64,000 nucleotides of DNA from Candidatus Saccharimonadota bacterium (GTDB lineage Bacteria > Patescibacteriota > Saccharimonadia > Saccharimonadales > Saccharimonadaceae): contig JAFZSN010000004.1 in NCBI GenBank assembly GCA_017619315.1, forward strand, positions 56,998-120,997. The letters are read 5' to 3'. Position 1 is the stretch's first letter. Every line of letters begins with the position of its first letter. Position numbers and translations under genes: made by a program. The notes under the pieces were generated by a model that did not search any database, had not been told where the DNA came from, and saw nothing but the letters and a program-made list of their open reading frames with translations. Below are positions 1 to 8,276 of this stretch, piece after piece.

Positions 1-298
1 TAACTGGGTCAGTAGCGCCCATGCTAAAACTACTTGGCCCCACAACCGGATTGGCAGGAGTAATCACGGGGTTAACAGGAGCAACAGGAACAACCGGAGG
101 GGTAACTGGAGCAGCCGGTGCAACTGGTGCCGCAGGCGCAACAGGCGCTACAGGAGCCGCCGGTGCAGCAGGCGCTACAGGAGCTGTAGGCGCAGCTGGT
201 GCTGGTGCTGGCGCAGATGCCGGAGCAGCCGGTTCTGGCGCTGGTGTTGGTGCCGGCGTTGGTGCTGGCGTTGGTATTTGGTTGTCTGTTGGGTCCAT
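1..298 (-). CDS. Pro/Ala-rich protein, N-terminal part (runs off the window)
   Basis: The reading frame starts at ATG 298-296 and stays open to the left edge, so only the first 99 residues are visible. It begins MDPTDNQIPTPAPTPAP and continues as an almost pure Pro/Ala/Val/Thr region with PAP, APV and PVAP repeats, then shifts to more ordinary sequence (GPSSFSMGATDP) near the edge. A GAGGT Shine-Dalgarno lies about 7 nt before the ATG, which decides strand and start. No signal peptide or membrane segment is visible. Such linkers are common before membrane or envelope domains in CPR proteins. The functional domain lies outside the window, so no function is assigned. Confidence 0.7.
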   Translation of the reverse strand, partial: MDPTDNQIPTPAPTPAPTPAPEPAAPASAPAPAPAAPTAPVAPAAPAAPVAPVAPAAPVAPAAPVTPPVVPVAPVNPVITPANPVVGPSSFSMGATDPV

Positions 299-388
299 GT
301 TTAGTTACCTCAAAATTAAAATTAATAACTTGCTTATGCTTATATACTACCACACTTTTTTCAAAAAATCAAAGACAGTTTAGCGAAT

Positions 389-2269
389 CTAACGACCGCT
401 AAAACCACCGCCTCCGCCGCCTCCGCCGGAGAATCCACCGCCTCCGCCGCCAGAGAACCCAGACGACGATGAACCGCCTGAACTACTCATGACAGTAGCA
501 TTCGAAATATAGTTCGAAGCATTCTGCATAGTTCTAGCAATCTCCGAAGCCGTAATGCCAGCAAGCAAATAATCCGGCTCCTCGACTTCCTGTACTTCAC
601 AGTATTGCTTCATTTCATCCATCCAGCTCTTTTCTAGCCCAAATACTGCCGCGTAAGGCAATAACTTCTCGTACAACTTCACAATCCCCTTCGGCGACGT
701 ATCGGCACCCTTCACGCTTTGAAGCATCTCCATTCTCTCAGCCTCAGCCATCTTGATATAAAGTTTCAATCCATCCATATAGCGCGAGGCTTCAAGCCCT
801 TTCTCGGTATGCTTAATATATCGTTCAGCAGCAGTACCAAGTGAAGCCCAAATAACAATCGTGGCCGTAACCATAACGATCACTGTCGGCAAAAACTCAT
901 CTTCATAAATCATATTCTGCCCCGCCGTAATAGACATCCCAAAGAAATCTGTCAGGAACGGGAAAATAAACATCAACATAAGGAGCGCACCCGGCACAAA
1001 CACAAACACGAGCGATAGTACATTTCCGAGCCCCCTATTCCCGCTATACCCCATAGTATAATTATTCTCAACCAGGCCGTCTTTCTTAAGATCACCTAGT
1101 ATCTTACTCTGCATCGAAGACTTCAAAGTCACTAGTCTATTGCTCGCACGATGCTTCTCAATCTTAATCGTATCGCCATTTGCCGGACGAGTCCCACCGT
1201 TCAAAATACTAAGAAGATCGATGCTTTCCTCAGGAATTTTATCGAGCTTATCAACAATAATGCCCCACTTCTTCCCATCTTCATCTTTTTTCAATTGAAT
1301 CTGATGCTTTACAATCATATCAAGCAGCATCGCTACCTTCATATCCCTCTTCTCACCAATATATATCTCGGCCAACTCAGAAATACTATAATCCTTGCTA
1401 GGTTGATACTCCGGTTTGACAAAAATCCCTTTATAAAAACTCGCTTTACCCCGCGTCTTCATATACTTACGCACAGAATATAATAGTAGAAGTGCACAAA
1501 GCACACCAAGCGCAGTAATCATCCATACGTAACCATAGTTGTCTTTCGGTGCTGGCAACACAAACGACCCTTCCTTTAGCTCCACATCAAAAGTCAAATT
1601 CTCCTTCATCGTCAAATTCTCAGCCTGGAACGTTACCCCATCATCAGTCTTCGTAATAGTACATCTCTCCTGACCATTTTCACCATACTTCCCCACATAA
1701 CACCAACTATCCCCCGTCCATACAGATTTATCCTCAAAACGAAGCTTCGCTGTCACTTTGTCGAACTTCTGCACCGAACCATTTCCATTCGTATCCCAGT
1801 ATAATTCCTGGAATATCCGATCGTTCTCAGCAAATTCCGTCACTACATTATCAAATTCATATTGAAATACATAAGTCTGCGACCCTAGCACGTACTCCTC
1901 CGTACCGGTACACACATTAAAGTAATCGCCCTCACGCTCAATACTATAAATTGGCTCCGGATTACCATTACGAGTCAAAGTAAGATTTTCTTTCGTAAGA
2001 TTAGGAAGTACTAGATTCTTGCCATTTTGGTTCGTAAACGGAATTTGCCGGCAAATGCCCTTGTTTTGATTGTAGTCCGGAAACTCAGCCGTAACGCTTT
2101 CCGTCACTTTAAGATGCGACACACCCTCGTCGTCTGCATATAAATAATAGTCACCAGTGAAATCGCTAAAATAAAAATCATTCACCGAGGCAGCATTTGC
2201 AGGCGCTACCACACCAAAAACAGCTAGAAAAATTCCAGCTAACCCAATAAAACTAATACTCTTTTTCAT
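389..2269 (-). CDS. DUF2207 family membrane protein
   Basis: 626 residues. Residues 1-27 are a clear signal peptide ending ANA-A. A roughly 220-residue extracytoplasmic domain follows, then a membrane segment near residue 250 and a Tyr/Lys-rich cytoplasmic stretch. Two more membrane segments sit near residues 420-475. The protein ends in a Gly/Ser/Phe low-complexity tail (SGGGGGGFSGGGG). This architecture, including the glycine tail, is the hallmark of DUF2207 predicted membrane proteins, which are common in Patescibacteria and Gram-positives. Their function is unknown. The -10 box TATAAT (2276-2281, complement) is only 6 nt before ATG, so the mRNA is probably leaderless. The gene is divergent from ldh. 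Confidence 0.85.
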   Translation of the reverse strand: MKKSISFIGLAGIFLAVFGVVAPANAASVNDFYFSDFTGDYYLYADDEGVSHLKVTESVTAEFPDYNQNKGICRQIPFTNQNGKNLVLPNLTKENLTLTRNGNPEPIYSIEREGDYFNVCTGTEEYVLGSQTYVFQYEFDNVVTEFAENDRIFQELYWDTNGNGSVQKFDKVTAKLRFEDKSVWTGDSWCYVGKYGENGQERCTITKTDDGVTFQAENLTMKENLTFDVELKEGSFVLPAPKDNYGYVWMITALGVLCALLLLYSVRKYMKTRGKASFYKGIFVKPEYQPSKDYSISELAEIYIGEKRDMKVAMLLDMIVKHQIQLKKDEDGKKWGIIVDKLDKIPEESIDLLSILNGGTRPANGDTIKIEKHRASNRLVTLKSSMQSKILGDLKKDGLVENNYTMGYSGNRGLGNVLSLVFVFVPGALLMLMFIFPFLTDFFGMSITAGQNMIYEDEFLPTVIVMVTATIVIWASLGTAAERYIKHTEKGLEASRYMDGLKLYIKMAEAERMEMLQSVKGADTSPKGIVKLYEKLLPYAAVFGLEKSWMDEMKQYCEVQEVEEPDYLLAGITASEIARTMQNASNYISNATVMSSSGGSSSSGFSGGGGGGFSGGGGGGGGFSGR

Positions 2270-2275
2270 ATTTTC

Positions 2276-2307
2276 ATTATACCAAATTAAAATGCTTATG
2301 CTATAAT
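2276..2307. promoter_or_regulatory. Divergent leaderless promoters for DUF2207 gene and ldh
   Basis: On the minus strand TATAAT (2281-2276) lies 6 nt before the ATG at 2269. On the plus strand TATAAT (2302-2307), preceded by TG at 2299-2300 (extended -10), lies 6 nt before the ATG at 2314. Transcription would start at or within 1-2 nt of each start codon, leaving no room for a Shine-Dalgarno. Confidence 0.7.
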
Positions 2308-2313
2308 ATTATT

Positions 2314-3228
2314 ATGGACAATAATAAGATCATGATCGTTGGGACGGGTAATGTTGGCGCGAGCATTGCTTTTGCATTGATCAACCAGCGCAGCGCTGTT
2401 AACGAAATAATTCTTACAGACATCATCGCCAAAGATGCCGAAGGCGAAGCTATGGACCTTCGCGACGCTTTGGCCGTATCGCCTAGCTACGTCAAAATCA
2501 AAAACGGCACTTATAAAGACGCCAAAGATTGCGACATCGTAGTTATTACTGCCGGCGCCAATCAAAAGCCGGGCGAAACCCGCATAGATCTGTTGGCCAA
2601 AAACGTCAACATTTTGAAAGGTATGATCGATCAAATCATGGCCAGCGGCTTTGATGGCATTCTCCTCATCGTCACCAACCCAATGGATGTCCTAACTTAT
2701 TATGCGATGAAATTTTCCGGGCTCCCAGCCGAGAAAGTCATCGGCTCCGGCACCGTCCTTGATTCCGCCAGACTACGTTCCCGCATCGCAAGCTACTTAA
2801 ATATCAATCCAAAATCCGTCCATGCTCACCAAATCGGCGAACACGGTGATACCGAATTAACCCTCTGGTCTCTCGCCGACATCGGCGGCCAAAAAATCAC
2901 CGAACTCTTAGACCGCAAAGTTCGTAACGATATCTCCGACTTCGTCAAGAACGAAGCCTACGACATTATCGAAAAGAAAGGCGCCACCTATTACGGTATC
3001 GCCGACTGCGTCACACAAATCATTAACTGTATATTGAATGACGAAATGCGCGTTCTCGCCGTCTCTTCCTATGATCAATTTAGCGACGCTTCATTCGGCT
3101 TTCCATCAGTAGTCGGCCGCCAAGGTGTCGTCCGCCGCTTAGATCTTAAACTCTCCGAACACGAAGGCGTAGAATTGCAAAAATCCATCAACGCACTAAA
3201 AAAAGCTATCAAATCAGTCAAATACTAA
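2314..3228 (+). CDS. ldh: L-lactate dehydrogenase
   Basis: 304 residues, normal for the NAD-dependent lactate/malate dehydrogenase family. It interconverts pyruvate and L-lactate with NADH, in the cytosol, and regenerates NAD in fermentation. Visible features are the Rossmann motif GTGNVGAS (10-17), the loop AGANQKPGETR (80-90) in which Gln84 marks lactate rather than malate specificity (malate enzymes have Arg there), the pair Asp150/Arg153, and catalytic His177 in IGEHGDTE. It is transcribed alone from an extended -10 promoter, apparently leaderless. Its stop codon abuts that of the convergent sbcB gene with no visible terminator between. Confidence 0.93.
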   Translation: MDNNKIMIVGTGNVGASIAFALINQRSAVNEIILTDIIAKDAEGEAMDLRDALAVSPSYVKIKNGTYKDAKDCDIVVITAGANQKPGETRIDLLAKNVNILKGMIDQIMASGFDGILLIVTNPMDVLTYYAMKFSGLPAEKVIGSGTVLDSARLRSRIASYLNINPKSVHAHQIGEHGDTELTLWSLADIGGQKITELLDRKVRNDISDFVKNEAYDIIEKKGATYYGIADCVTQIINCILNDEMRVLAVSSYDQFSDASFGFPSVVGRQGVVRRLDLKLSEHEGVELQKSINALKKAIKSVKY

Positions 3229-4545
3229 TTACATCAACGATTCAGCATAAAGCATTAGTTCGTCTTTTATAAACTTGTCTTTAACTAGCTTCAACTCATT
3301 TACGAATCTAGACATCTGACGATCTAGCCTAGCTTTGCGATATTCCTCATACTTCTCCATCTCCGATTCCGACAAGCACTCCGCAAAGTTCCGGCCCTTA
3401 TAGTGCAATAACAATTCCGGCAGTCTTTCGTCATCAAACTCCGGATTAAAGTCGGCTAGTTTCATACTATCCGCATTTCGCACGGCAGCCACCTTAATCC
3501 TATCACTATCATTCAAGAACCCCTCATAAATCGCCGCTTCAGGCTCCACGGCTTTCGGAAATTCAGGCCGCGCTTCGTATTCAGTCCTCATCTGTTCTGC
3601 AAACTCCGGATGCTTCAATAGTTCCTGCAAATTTTGCTCTACAATTTCCTTCGTTAATCCAATCTTCTTCCAACCGTCATGCTTTTCGAGTACGCCAATC
3701 GGCGCCACCGCTGGACATTTATTAAGGCAAAGTTCCTTCACAACTGGATACGTCTTCTCAACATCCGCCAAATTATGACGAAGATCATATACTAACACAT
3801 TCCCATTCCGGGCCGGCGCAATCGGAAACGCCACCGTAGTTTTATTAAACTCATTCGAATACCGCCCCGAAGCATAGACGAAAGGTTTCTTCTCGTCGAG
3901 ATTCACCAGCTTCTTCACATCATTTTTATTACGAATCTCATACAAAAATTTAAACAAATCCGGCTGCTTATCGCGTATCAAACCAGCTACCGCAATGGTC
4001 GCATATACATCCGACAAAGCATCATGCGCATGCTCGTGTGACACACCGTTTAGTTTCGTGATTAATTCAAGTCGGTTTGTCGGCGCACCATCTTCACGGA
4101 AAGGCCATTCAATCCCCTCCGGGCGAAGCGCCCGAGTCAGCCTCACTACATCCAAAATATCCCAACGGCTCCGGCCATCCTTCCATTCAAACTCATACGG
4201 ATCGTAAAAATTCCGCCACAAAATTGCCCGCATAAATTCATCGTCAAACCGCACCGTATTATAACCCACAGCACAAGTATCCGGCGTAAATATCTCCTCC
4301 GTGACATACTTACAAAACTCCGCCTCACTCATGCCATCCATCAAAGTCTGCTGCGGCGTAATACCGGTCACATTAATCGCACCCGGACTCGGCAAAGCGT
4401 CGTCCGTCATCTTGACTAGAATATTCACCGGCTCCCCAACTGGGTTTAAATCAGGATCGGTTCGCTGTCCAGCGAACTGCATGATCCTATCTTCTCTAGG
4501 ATTTAGTCCCGAAGTTTCCAAATCATAGAAGAAAAATGTTTTCAC
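3229..4545 (-). CDS. sbcB: Exodeoxyribonuclease I
   Basis: 438 residues, slightly shorter than E. coli ExoI (475). It degrades single-stranded DNA 3' to 5' and acts in recombination and mismatch repair. The DEDDh exonuclease fold is visible: FYDLETSGLNP with Asp8/Glu10, GYNTVRFDDEF as the ExoII region, and HEHAHDALSDVYAT as ExoIII. The SH3-like and helical ExoI C-terminal domains follow (NFAECLSESEMEKYEEYR near the end). The start codon is GTG. It lies 9 nt downstream of the FKBP gene stop, so the two form an operon. The Shine-Dalgarno is weak. Confidence 0.9.
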   Translation of the reverse strand: MKTFFFYDLETSGLNPREDRIMQFAGQRTDPDLNPVGEPVNILVKMTDDALPSPGAINVTGITPQQTLMDGMSEAEFCKYVTEEIFTPDTCAVGYNTVRFDDEFMRAILWRNFYDPYEFEWKDGRSRWDILDVVRLTRALRPEGIEWPFREDGAPTNRLELITKLNGVSHEHAHDALSDVYATIAVAGLIRDKQPDLFKFLYEIRNKNDVKKLVNLDEKKPFVYASGRYSNEFNKTTVAFPIAPARNGNVLVYDLRHNLADVEKTYPVVKELCLNKCPAVAPIGVLEKHDGWKKIGLTKEIVEQNLQELLKHPEFAEQMRTEYEARPEFPKAVEPEAAIYEGFLNDSDRIKVAAVRNADSMKLADFNPEFDDERLPELLLHYKGRNFAECLSESEMEKYEEYRKARLDRQMSRFVNELKLVKDKFIKDELMLYAESLM

Positions 4546-4554
4546 GTTTAGTCT

Positions 4555-5283
4555 CTATTCTTCAGCTCCAGCAACGTCATCATAATCCATTCCGTACATG
4601 GCATATTGATAACGTAGATATGCTTCCTCGAGCTCGCTGTTTAGTTTTACCAAAGAGTCAGATCTCGGTACCGCCATGATGATAAATTTAAGAGGTTTAC
4701 TTGTACCACCACAGATCTCTTGTGTTTCGCCATATGCGAGCTCCTGCGGGATTGTGATCTCTCTTACGCCGCCAATTTTCATTCCGTCAACACCAAGACC
4801 CCAGCCCTCAATTAGCCCTACTGAAGGATCAAGAGCTCTGGTAAACCCGGTCGGATCGTCCATACTATCCAATGAGGAGTCAAATACGGTTTCATCTGCA
4901 CAAAAACCAATATAATATGCAAGATAATTATCTTCACTAACGGAGGAGCCAGTTCCCTCTTTCAAATCCTTCTTTACTACACCACCTTCATTCGCAGCCG
5001 CTTCATTGTAAGCCTTTACTTCAGACTTATACTTCACGAAGGTATTGAAATCATCCTTTGTAGCTTTTGAAAATTCTGCTACTTTATCCTCGTATGCTTC
5101 TTGAAGCTCGGCAACCTTTGCTTCATCTACATTAGATTCTGTACTAGAAGTACTATCAGACTTATTGTTGCCACTAATCACAATTGCTGCATAACTCGCG
5201 ATAATAGAACCGAGCATAAGGACCGCAATTACGATAATAATTATCCGCTGCGCAGGACTGGTTTTTAGTTCTTTTTCTTGCAT
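4555..5283 (-). CDS. Membrane-anchored FKBP-type peptidyl-prolyl isomerase
   Basis: 242 residues. A short cytoplasmic N-terminus is followed by one membrane segment (about residues 14-36), a Ser/Thr and Glu/Lys-rich coiled linker, then an FKBP domain (about 105-210) with GWGLGVDGMKIGGVREITIP, LAYGE and PLKFIIMAV. FKBPs catalyse cis-trans isomerisation at proline, and the N-terminal anchor places this one outside the membrane as a probable folding factor. A loop containing EICGGTSKP replaces the usual GIPPN segment, so activity is likely but unproven. It has its own promoter (-10 TATAAT at 5313-5318, complement) and is the first gene of an operon with sbcB. Confidence 0.85.
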   Translation of the reverse strand: MQEKELKTSPAQRIIIIVIAVLMLGSIIASYAAIVISGNNKSDSTSSTESNVDEAKVAELQEAYEDKVAEFSKATKDDFNTFVKYKSEVKAYNEAAANEGGVVKKDLKEGTGSSVSEDNYLAYYIGFCADETVFDSSLDSMDDPTGFTRALDPSVGLIEGWGLGVDGMKIGGVREITIPQELAYGETQEICGGTSKPLKFIIMAVPRSDSLVKLNSELEEAYLRYQYAMYGMDYDDVAGAEE

Positions 5284-5324
5284 TTCTGAATCTCCACTTA
5301 TTAATTCCCTTTATTATAGCACAA

Positions 5325-5350
5325 AAAATGACTCCCTAAGGAGTCATTTT
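5325..5350. terminator. Terminator of the rplF-rplO operon
   Basis: Inverted repeat AAAATGACTCC / GGAGTCATTTT with a 4-nt loop just after the rplO stop. On the minus strand it is followed by a T-rich run. The reverse orientation also carries U-rich flanks, so it could act on both strands. Confidence 0.8.
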
Positions 5351-5353
5351 TCT

Positions 5354-5818
5354 TTATTCAGCTTTCTTTTCAGGTCGCTTTAAGATTTCAACTTTCTTGA
5401 AAGATCCACCTGCTTTCTCGATCGCAGCAACTGCGGACTTCGAAGCAAATTGAGTCTCAAGGTTGATTTTCTTGGTAAGCTCACCGCGGGTAATCACCTT
5501 AACTTTCACAAATGGTGAAGAGATAAGTTGAGCCTCAGCAAGCTTGTAGTTGTCTACATTACCCGACAAATCGTTCAATCTGTCAGTGTAAACCACCTCA
5601 GCCTTTGGATGGAAAGATTTGAAACCTTTGAGCTTAGGCACAGCTTGCATAAGAGCACGCTGACCACCCATGAATCCAGCTGGCATCTTGCGATGACCAG
5701 AACGAGATTTCTGACCTTTAGTACCACGACCAGCAGTCTTACCCTGACCAGCAGAGATACCACGACCCTTACGGGCAGGACGGGTGTTTCTGTTAACTTC
5801 TAAATCATTGTATTTCAT
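5354..5818 (-). CDS. rplO: Large ribosomal subunit protein uL15
   Basis: 154 residues. It binds 23S rRNA late in 50S assembly. The N-terminus MKYNDLEVN...RKGRGISAGQGKTAGRGTKG is the diagnostic Gly/Arg/Lys-rich L15 tail, followed by SRSGHRKMPAGFMGGQ. The last gene of the operon, it begins overlapping the final base of the rpsE stop. In most bacteria rpmD (uL30) sits between rpsE and rplO; here there is no space for it, matching the general loss of uL30 in CPR bacteria. Confidence 0.95.
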   Translation of the reverse strand: MKYNDLEVNRNTRPARKGRGISAGQGKTAGRGTKGQKSRSGHRKMPAGFMGGQRALMQAVPKLKGFKSFHPKAEVVYTDRLNDLSGNVDNYKLAEAQLISSPFVKVKVITRGELTKKINLETQFASKSAVAAIEKAGGSFKKVEILKRPEKKAE

Positions 5819-6621
5819 TATTTGTCCTCCTTCTTAGAGGTGCTTTTTGCAGCAGCCTTCTTGGCGGCTGGCTTCTTAGCTGCAGTAGCTTTCTTAGCAG
5901 CAGGCTTTTCAGCCTTAGCAGGAGCAGCTTTCTTAGCCGCTGGCTTCTCAGCCTTAGCCTCGGCCTTAGGAGCCTTTTCAGCTTTATCAGCCTTAGGAGC
6001 CGGCATTGGCTTACCTTCGTTCGCTACCCATTTACTTCTAGGAGTCTGTTGCTTCAAACCTTCAACCACTGCATAAGCAATGTTTACTTTGTTGGTTGAA
6101 CCAAGTGACTTAGAAATCAAGTTCTTTACACCAGTAAGACCGATGATAGACCTAACGGTACCACCAGCGATAATACCAGTACCAGGAGCTGCTGGTTTCA
6201 ACAATACGTCAGCACCAGTAACCTTAGTACGAGTCTCGTGGCAGATAGTCTCACGATCCATAGAGAAAGTAATCATTGATTTCTTAGCTTTGCGCTCAGC
6301 TTTAGCAACTGCAGTCGTCACATCGTTACCCTTAGCGACACCTACGCCAACCTTATCTTTGTGGTTGCCGATTGCAACTAATGCCTTGAAGCGCATTCTA
6401 CGACCACCAGCTACAGTACGAGATACGCGATCAACTGCGATGGTGATTGTGTCATATTCTTTTTTGCCCGCATCTGCACGCACGCGGTCACGACGGTTGC
6501 GTCGATCCATCTTGCGTCCGGAGATATCGCGAGTTTGCTTAGTCGCAGCAACCTTATCATCCATTTTAAGGGTGCCGGACTTGTTAATTACTCTCGGGGC
6601 TTTGTTATCAGTCTCGGCCAT
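5818..6621 (-). CDS. rpsE: Small ribosomal subunit protein uS5, extended
   Basis: 267 residues against about 165 in E. coli. The core (about residues 45-205) has GGRRMRFKALVAIGNHKDKVGVGVAKG, the double-stranded RNA-binding S5 domain, and the C-terminal domain VRSIIGLTGVKNLISKSLGS. It is preceded by a 45-residue basic N-terminus and followed by about 60 residues of Lys/Ala/Glu repeats (AEKPAAKKA). S5 takes part in decoding fidelity. The low-complexity tail is unusual and resembles the tails on S17, L23, L24 and the head of L5 in this genome. Confidence 0.95.
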   Translation of the reverse strand: MAETDNKAPRVINKSGTLKMDDKVAATKQTRDISGRKMDRRNRRDRVRADAGKKEYDTITIAVDRVSRTVAGGRRMRFKALVAIGNHKDKVGVGVAKGNDVTTAVAKAERKAKKSMITFSMDRETICHETRTKVTGADVLLKPAAPGTGIIAGGTVRSIIGLTGVKNLISKSLGSTNKVNIAYAVVEGLKQQTPRSKWVANEGKPMPAPKADKAEKAPKAEAKAEKPAAKKAAPAKAEKPAAKKATAAKKPAAKKAAAKSTSKKEDK

Positions 6622-6623
6622 AA

Positions 6624-6953
6624 TTAAAACTCCAATCCTTCTTTACGAGCGGCATCAGCTAGCGCCGACATACGCCCAGCATAAATCCTTGAACCGCGAT
6701 CAAAGACAACTTTCTTGATCTTGGCGGCTTTTGCCTTCTTAGCAATTTCGGTACCGATAGTAGCTGCTTTTTCAGTCTTGGTACCAGTCATTTTACTACC
6801 AACAGTAGTAACATATACCAAAGTGGCCTTTGTATCATCATTGATGATCTGTGCAATAATGTGTTGATTCGAAAAATGCACTGAAAGACGAGGCCTCTCT
6901 GCTGTGCCATGAATCTTGGCACGAGTTCTTTTAGCTCTAAACACCTTATTCAT
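6624..6953 (-). CDS. rplR: Large ribosomal subunit protein uL18
   Basis: 109 residues, a compact L18 that binds 5S rRNA. Diagnostic stretches are RAKIHGTAERPRLSVHFSN, HIIAQIINDDTKATLVYVTT and the C-terminal VVFDRGSRIYAGRMSALADAAR. The start overlaps the rplF stop and the end is 2 nt before rpsE, as expected for translational coupling. Confidence 0.95.
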   Translation of the reverse strand: MNKVFRAKRTRAKIHGTAERPRLSVHFSNQHIIAQIINDDTKATLVYVTTVGSKMTGTKTEKAATIGTEIAKKAKAAKIKKVVFDRGSRIYAGRMSALADAARKEGLEF

Positions 6954-7489
6954 TATTTCTTACCCGCCTTTCCTGCCTTACGAAGAATAACTTCGTCGAC
7001 ATACTTAATACCTTTACCCTTGTAAGGTTCAGGTTTCTTGAGGCTACGGATTTCAGCTGCAACCTGACCGACTTTTTGCTTGTCGATGCCAGAAACAGTG
7101 ATTTCCATTTTGTTGGTAGCAAGTTGGACTCCCTCAGGAGCTTTGTATTTCACAGGATGTGAAAAACCAAGTGCCATTTCAATCTCCTGACCACCGCCAG
7201 AAAGACGAAAACCAACACCGTTAACTTCTAGTTTTTTCTCGTAGCCCTTGGTGACACCAACCACAGCATTGTTAAGCAATGCGCGCTGGAGTCCATGCCA
7301 AGCACGAGACTTTGGCTCGTCATCCTCACGGGTGACAGTAGCCACGTTACCATCGATCGTAACCTTTGTTTTAGGTTGGACCGGTACAATGAGCTGACCC
7401 TTCGGGCCTGCAACAGTGATTTCACTATCGCCGACCGTGATTGTCACTCCCGCCGGAATCTCGATGGGTTGTTTTCCGATACGACTCAT
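6953..7489 (-). CDS. rplF: Large ribosomal subunit protein uL6
   Basis: 178 residues, normal length. It binds 23S rRNA near the factor-binding site. MSRIGKQPIEIPAGV opens the protein and the C-terminal signature PEPYKGKGIKYVDEVILRK is present. It is the first gene of a four-gene operon (rplF-rplR-rpsE-rplO). In nearly all bacteria rplF directly follows rpsH; here rpsH lies about 40.6 kb away (48102-48503) on the same strand, with rplF on its own promoter. An AAAGGAG Shine-Dalgarno precedes ATG. Confidence 0.95.
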   Translation of the reverse strand: MSRIGKQPIEIPAGVTITVGDSEITVAGPKGQLIVPVQPKTKVTIDGNVATVTREDDEPKSRAWHGLQRALLNNAVVGVTKGYEKKLEVNGVGFRLSGGGQEIEMALGFSHPVKYKAPEGVQLATNKMEITVSGIDKQKVGQVAAEIRSLKKPEPYKGKGIKYVDEVILRKAGKAGKK

Positions 7490-7521
7490 TTGTCTCCTTT
7501 GTTATTTTGATATTACCCCTC

Positions 7522-7550
7522 ATTATAACATACTTTCCCCTAAAAGTCTA
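7522..7550 (-). promoter_or_regulatory. Promoter of the detached rplF operon
   Basis: Complement strand TAGACT (7550-7545), 17-bp spacer, TATAAT (7527-7522). It gives a 5' leader of about 25 nt with an AAAGGAG ribosome binding site. A GC-bounded hairpin (CCCC...GGGG, 7533-7562) overlaps the -35 region and could attenuate read-through from the polysaccharide operon upstream. This promoter is what lets the split operon function. Confidence 0.65.
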
Positions 7551-7571
7551 CAATTTTTAAGGGGAAAATTA

Positions 7572-8276
7572 CTAAGCCAAAATCTTCTTAGCGTTGCCTT
7601 CAAGCACCCGCTTCAAACCGTTCTTGTCGTAATATTTCGAAAGCTTCTTCATCGCCGCCTTTACATACCCATTATGGCCAAAATGGTGCGCGTCATTACC
7701 AAATGCAAAGATGAAATCATCCTTCGCAAGTCTCCGCACGGTCTTAAACGCATTCTTCCCGTATTTACCGACCAAGCTCGCCATATTACACTGGAACAAA
7801 ACTCCATTTTTATATAATTCCACTAATTTCTCATAATCATCATGGAAAAACGGATAACGCTCAGGATGAGCCAAAAGCACCTTGTATCCATTTTCAAGCA
7901 AACTTGCAAAAATATCCTCGTAGCTCATCGAAGTTTCGCTGAAAGGAAGCTCCACTAGTAAGTATTTACTCCCAACGAGAGGCGAAACCAAACCTTTCTT
8001 CAGAAGTCCAAGAATATCCTCATCAATAAATATCTCATTCCCGAGATACAAATTCACCTCAACACCTTCATCCTTCAAGAACCCACGCAGTTTCTCGAGT
8101 AGTTCCTTGTTACTCTTAGCCGGCGACACGTAAATAGTCTCATTCACGAAATGCGGGGAGGCAATGATGTCGGTCACGCCCTGCGCGGCCAATTCCTTAA
8201 TAATCCCCACGCTCTCGTCGAAATTCCTAGCCCCATCATCTACGCCAGGAATAATATGAGAATGGATATCAATCAT
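7572..8276 (-). CDS. cpsB: CpsB/YwqE-type PHP-domain tyrosine-protein phosphatase
   Basis: 234 residues, normal for CpsB/Wzb-like manganese-dependent phosphatases of the PHP superfamily. They dephosphorylate the tyrosine cluster of the BY-kinase that controls capsule or exopolysaccharide length. Metal-binding motifs are visible: MIDIHSHIIPGVDDGA at the N-terminus, ASPHF, LLAHPERYPFF and the late FGNDAHHFG. The start overlaps the BY-kinase stop by 4 nt, consistent with a kinase/phosphatase pair. It is the last gene of this operon; no strong terminator is seen before the rplF promoter. Confidence 0.9.
   Translation of the reverse strand: MIDIHSHIIPGVDDGARNFDESVGIIKELAAQGVTDIIASPHFVNETIYVSPAKSNKELLEKLRGFLKDEGVEVNLYLGNEIFIDEDILGLLKKGLVSPLVGSKYLLVELPFSETSMSYEDIFASLLENGYKVLLAHPERYPFFHDDYEKLVELYKNGVLFQCNMASLVGKYGKNAFKTVRRLAKDDFIFAFGNDAHHFGHNGYVKAAMKKLSKYYDKNGLKRVLEGNAKKILA

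Noticed and set aside
21-383. Plus-strand collagen-like Gly/Ala/Thr reading frame
   Set aside because: It is the complement of the Pro/Ala-rich minus-strand gene start (1-298), which has a proper ribosome binding site; the plus frame has none.
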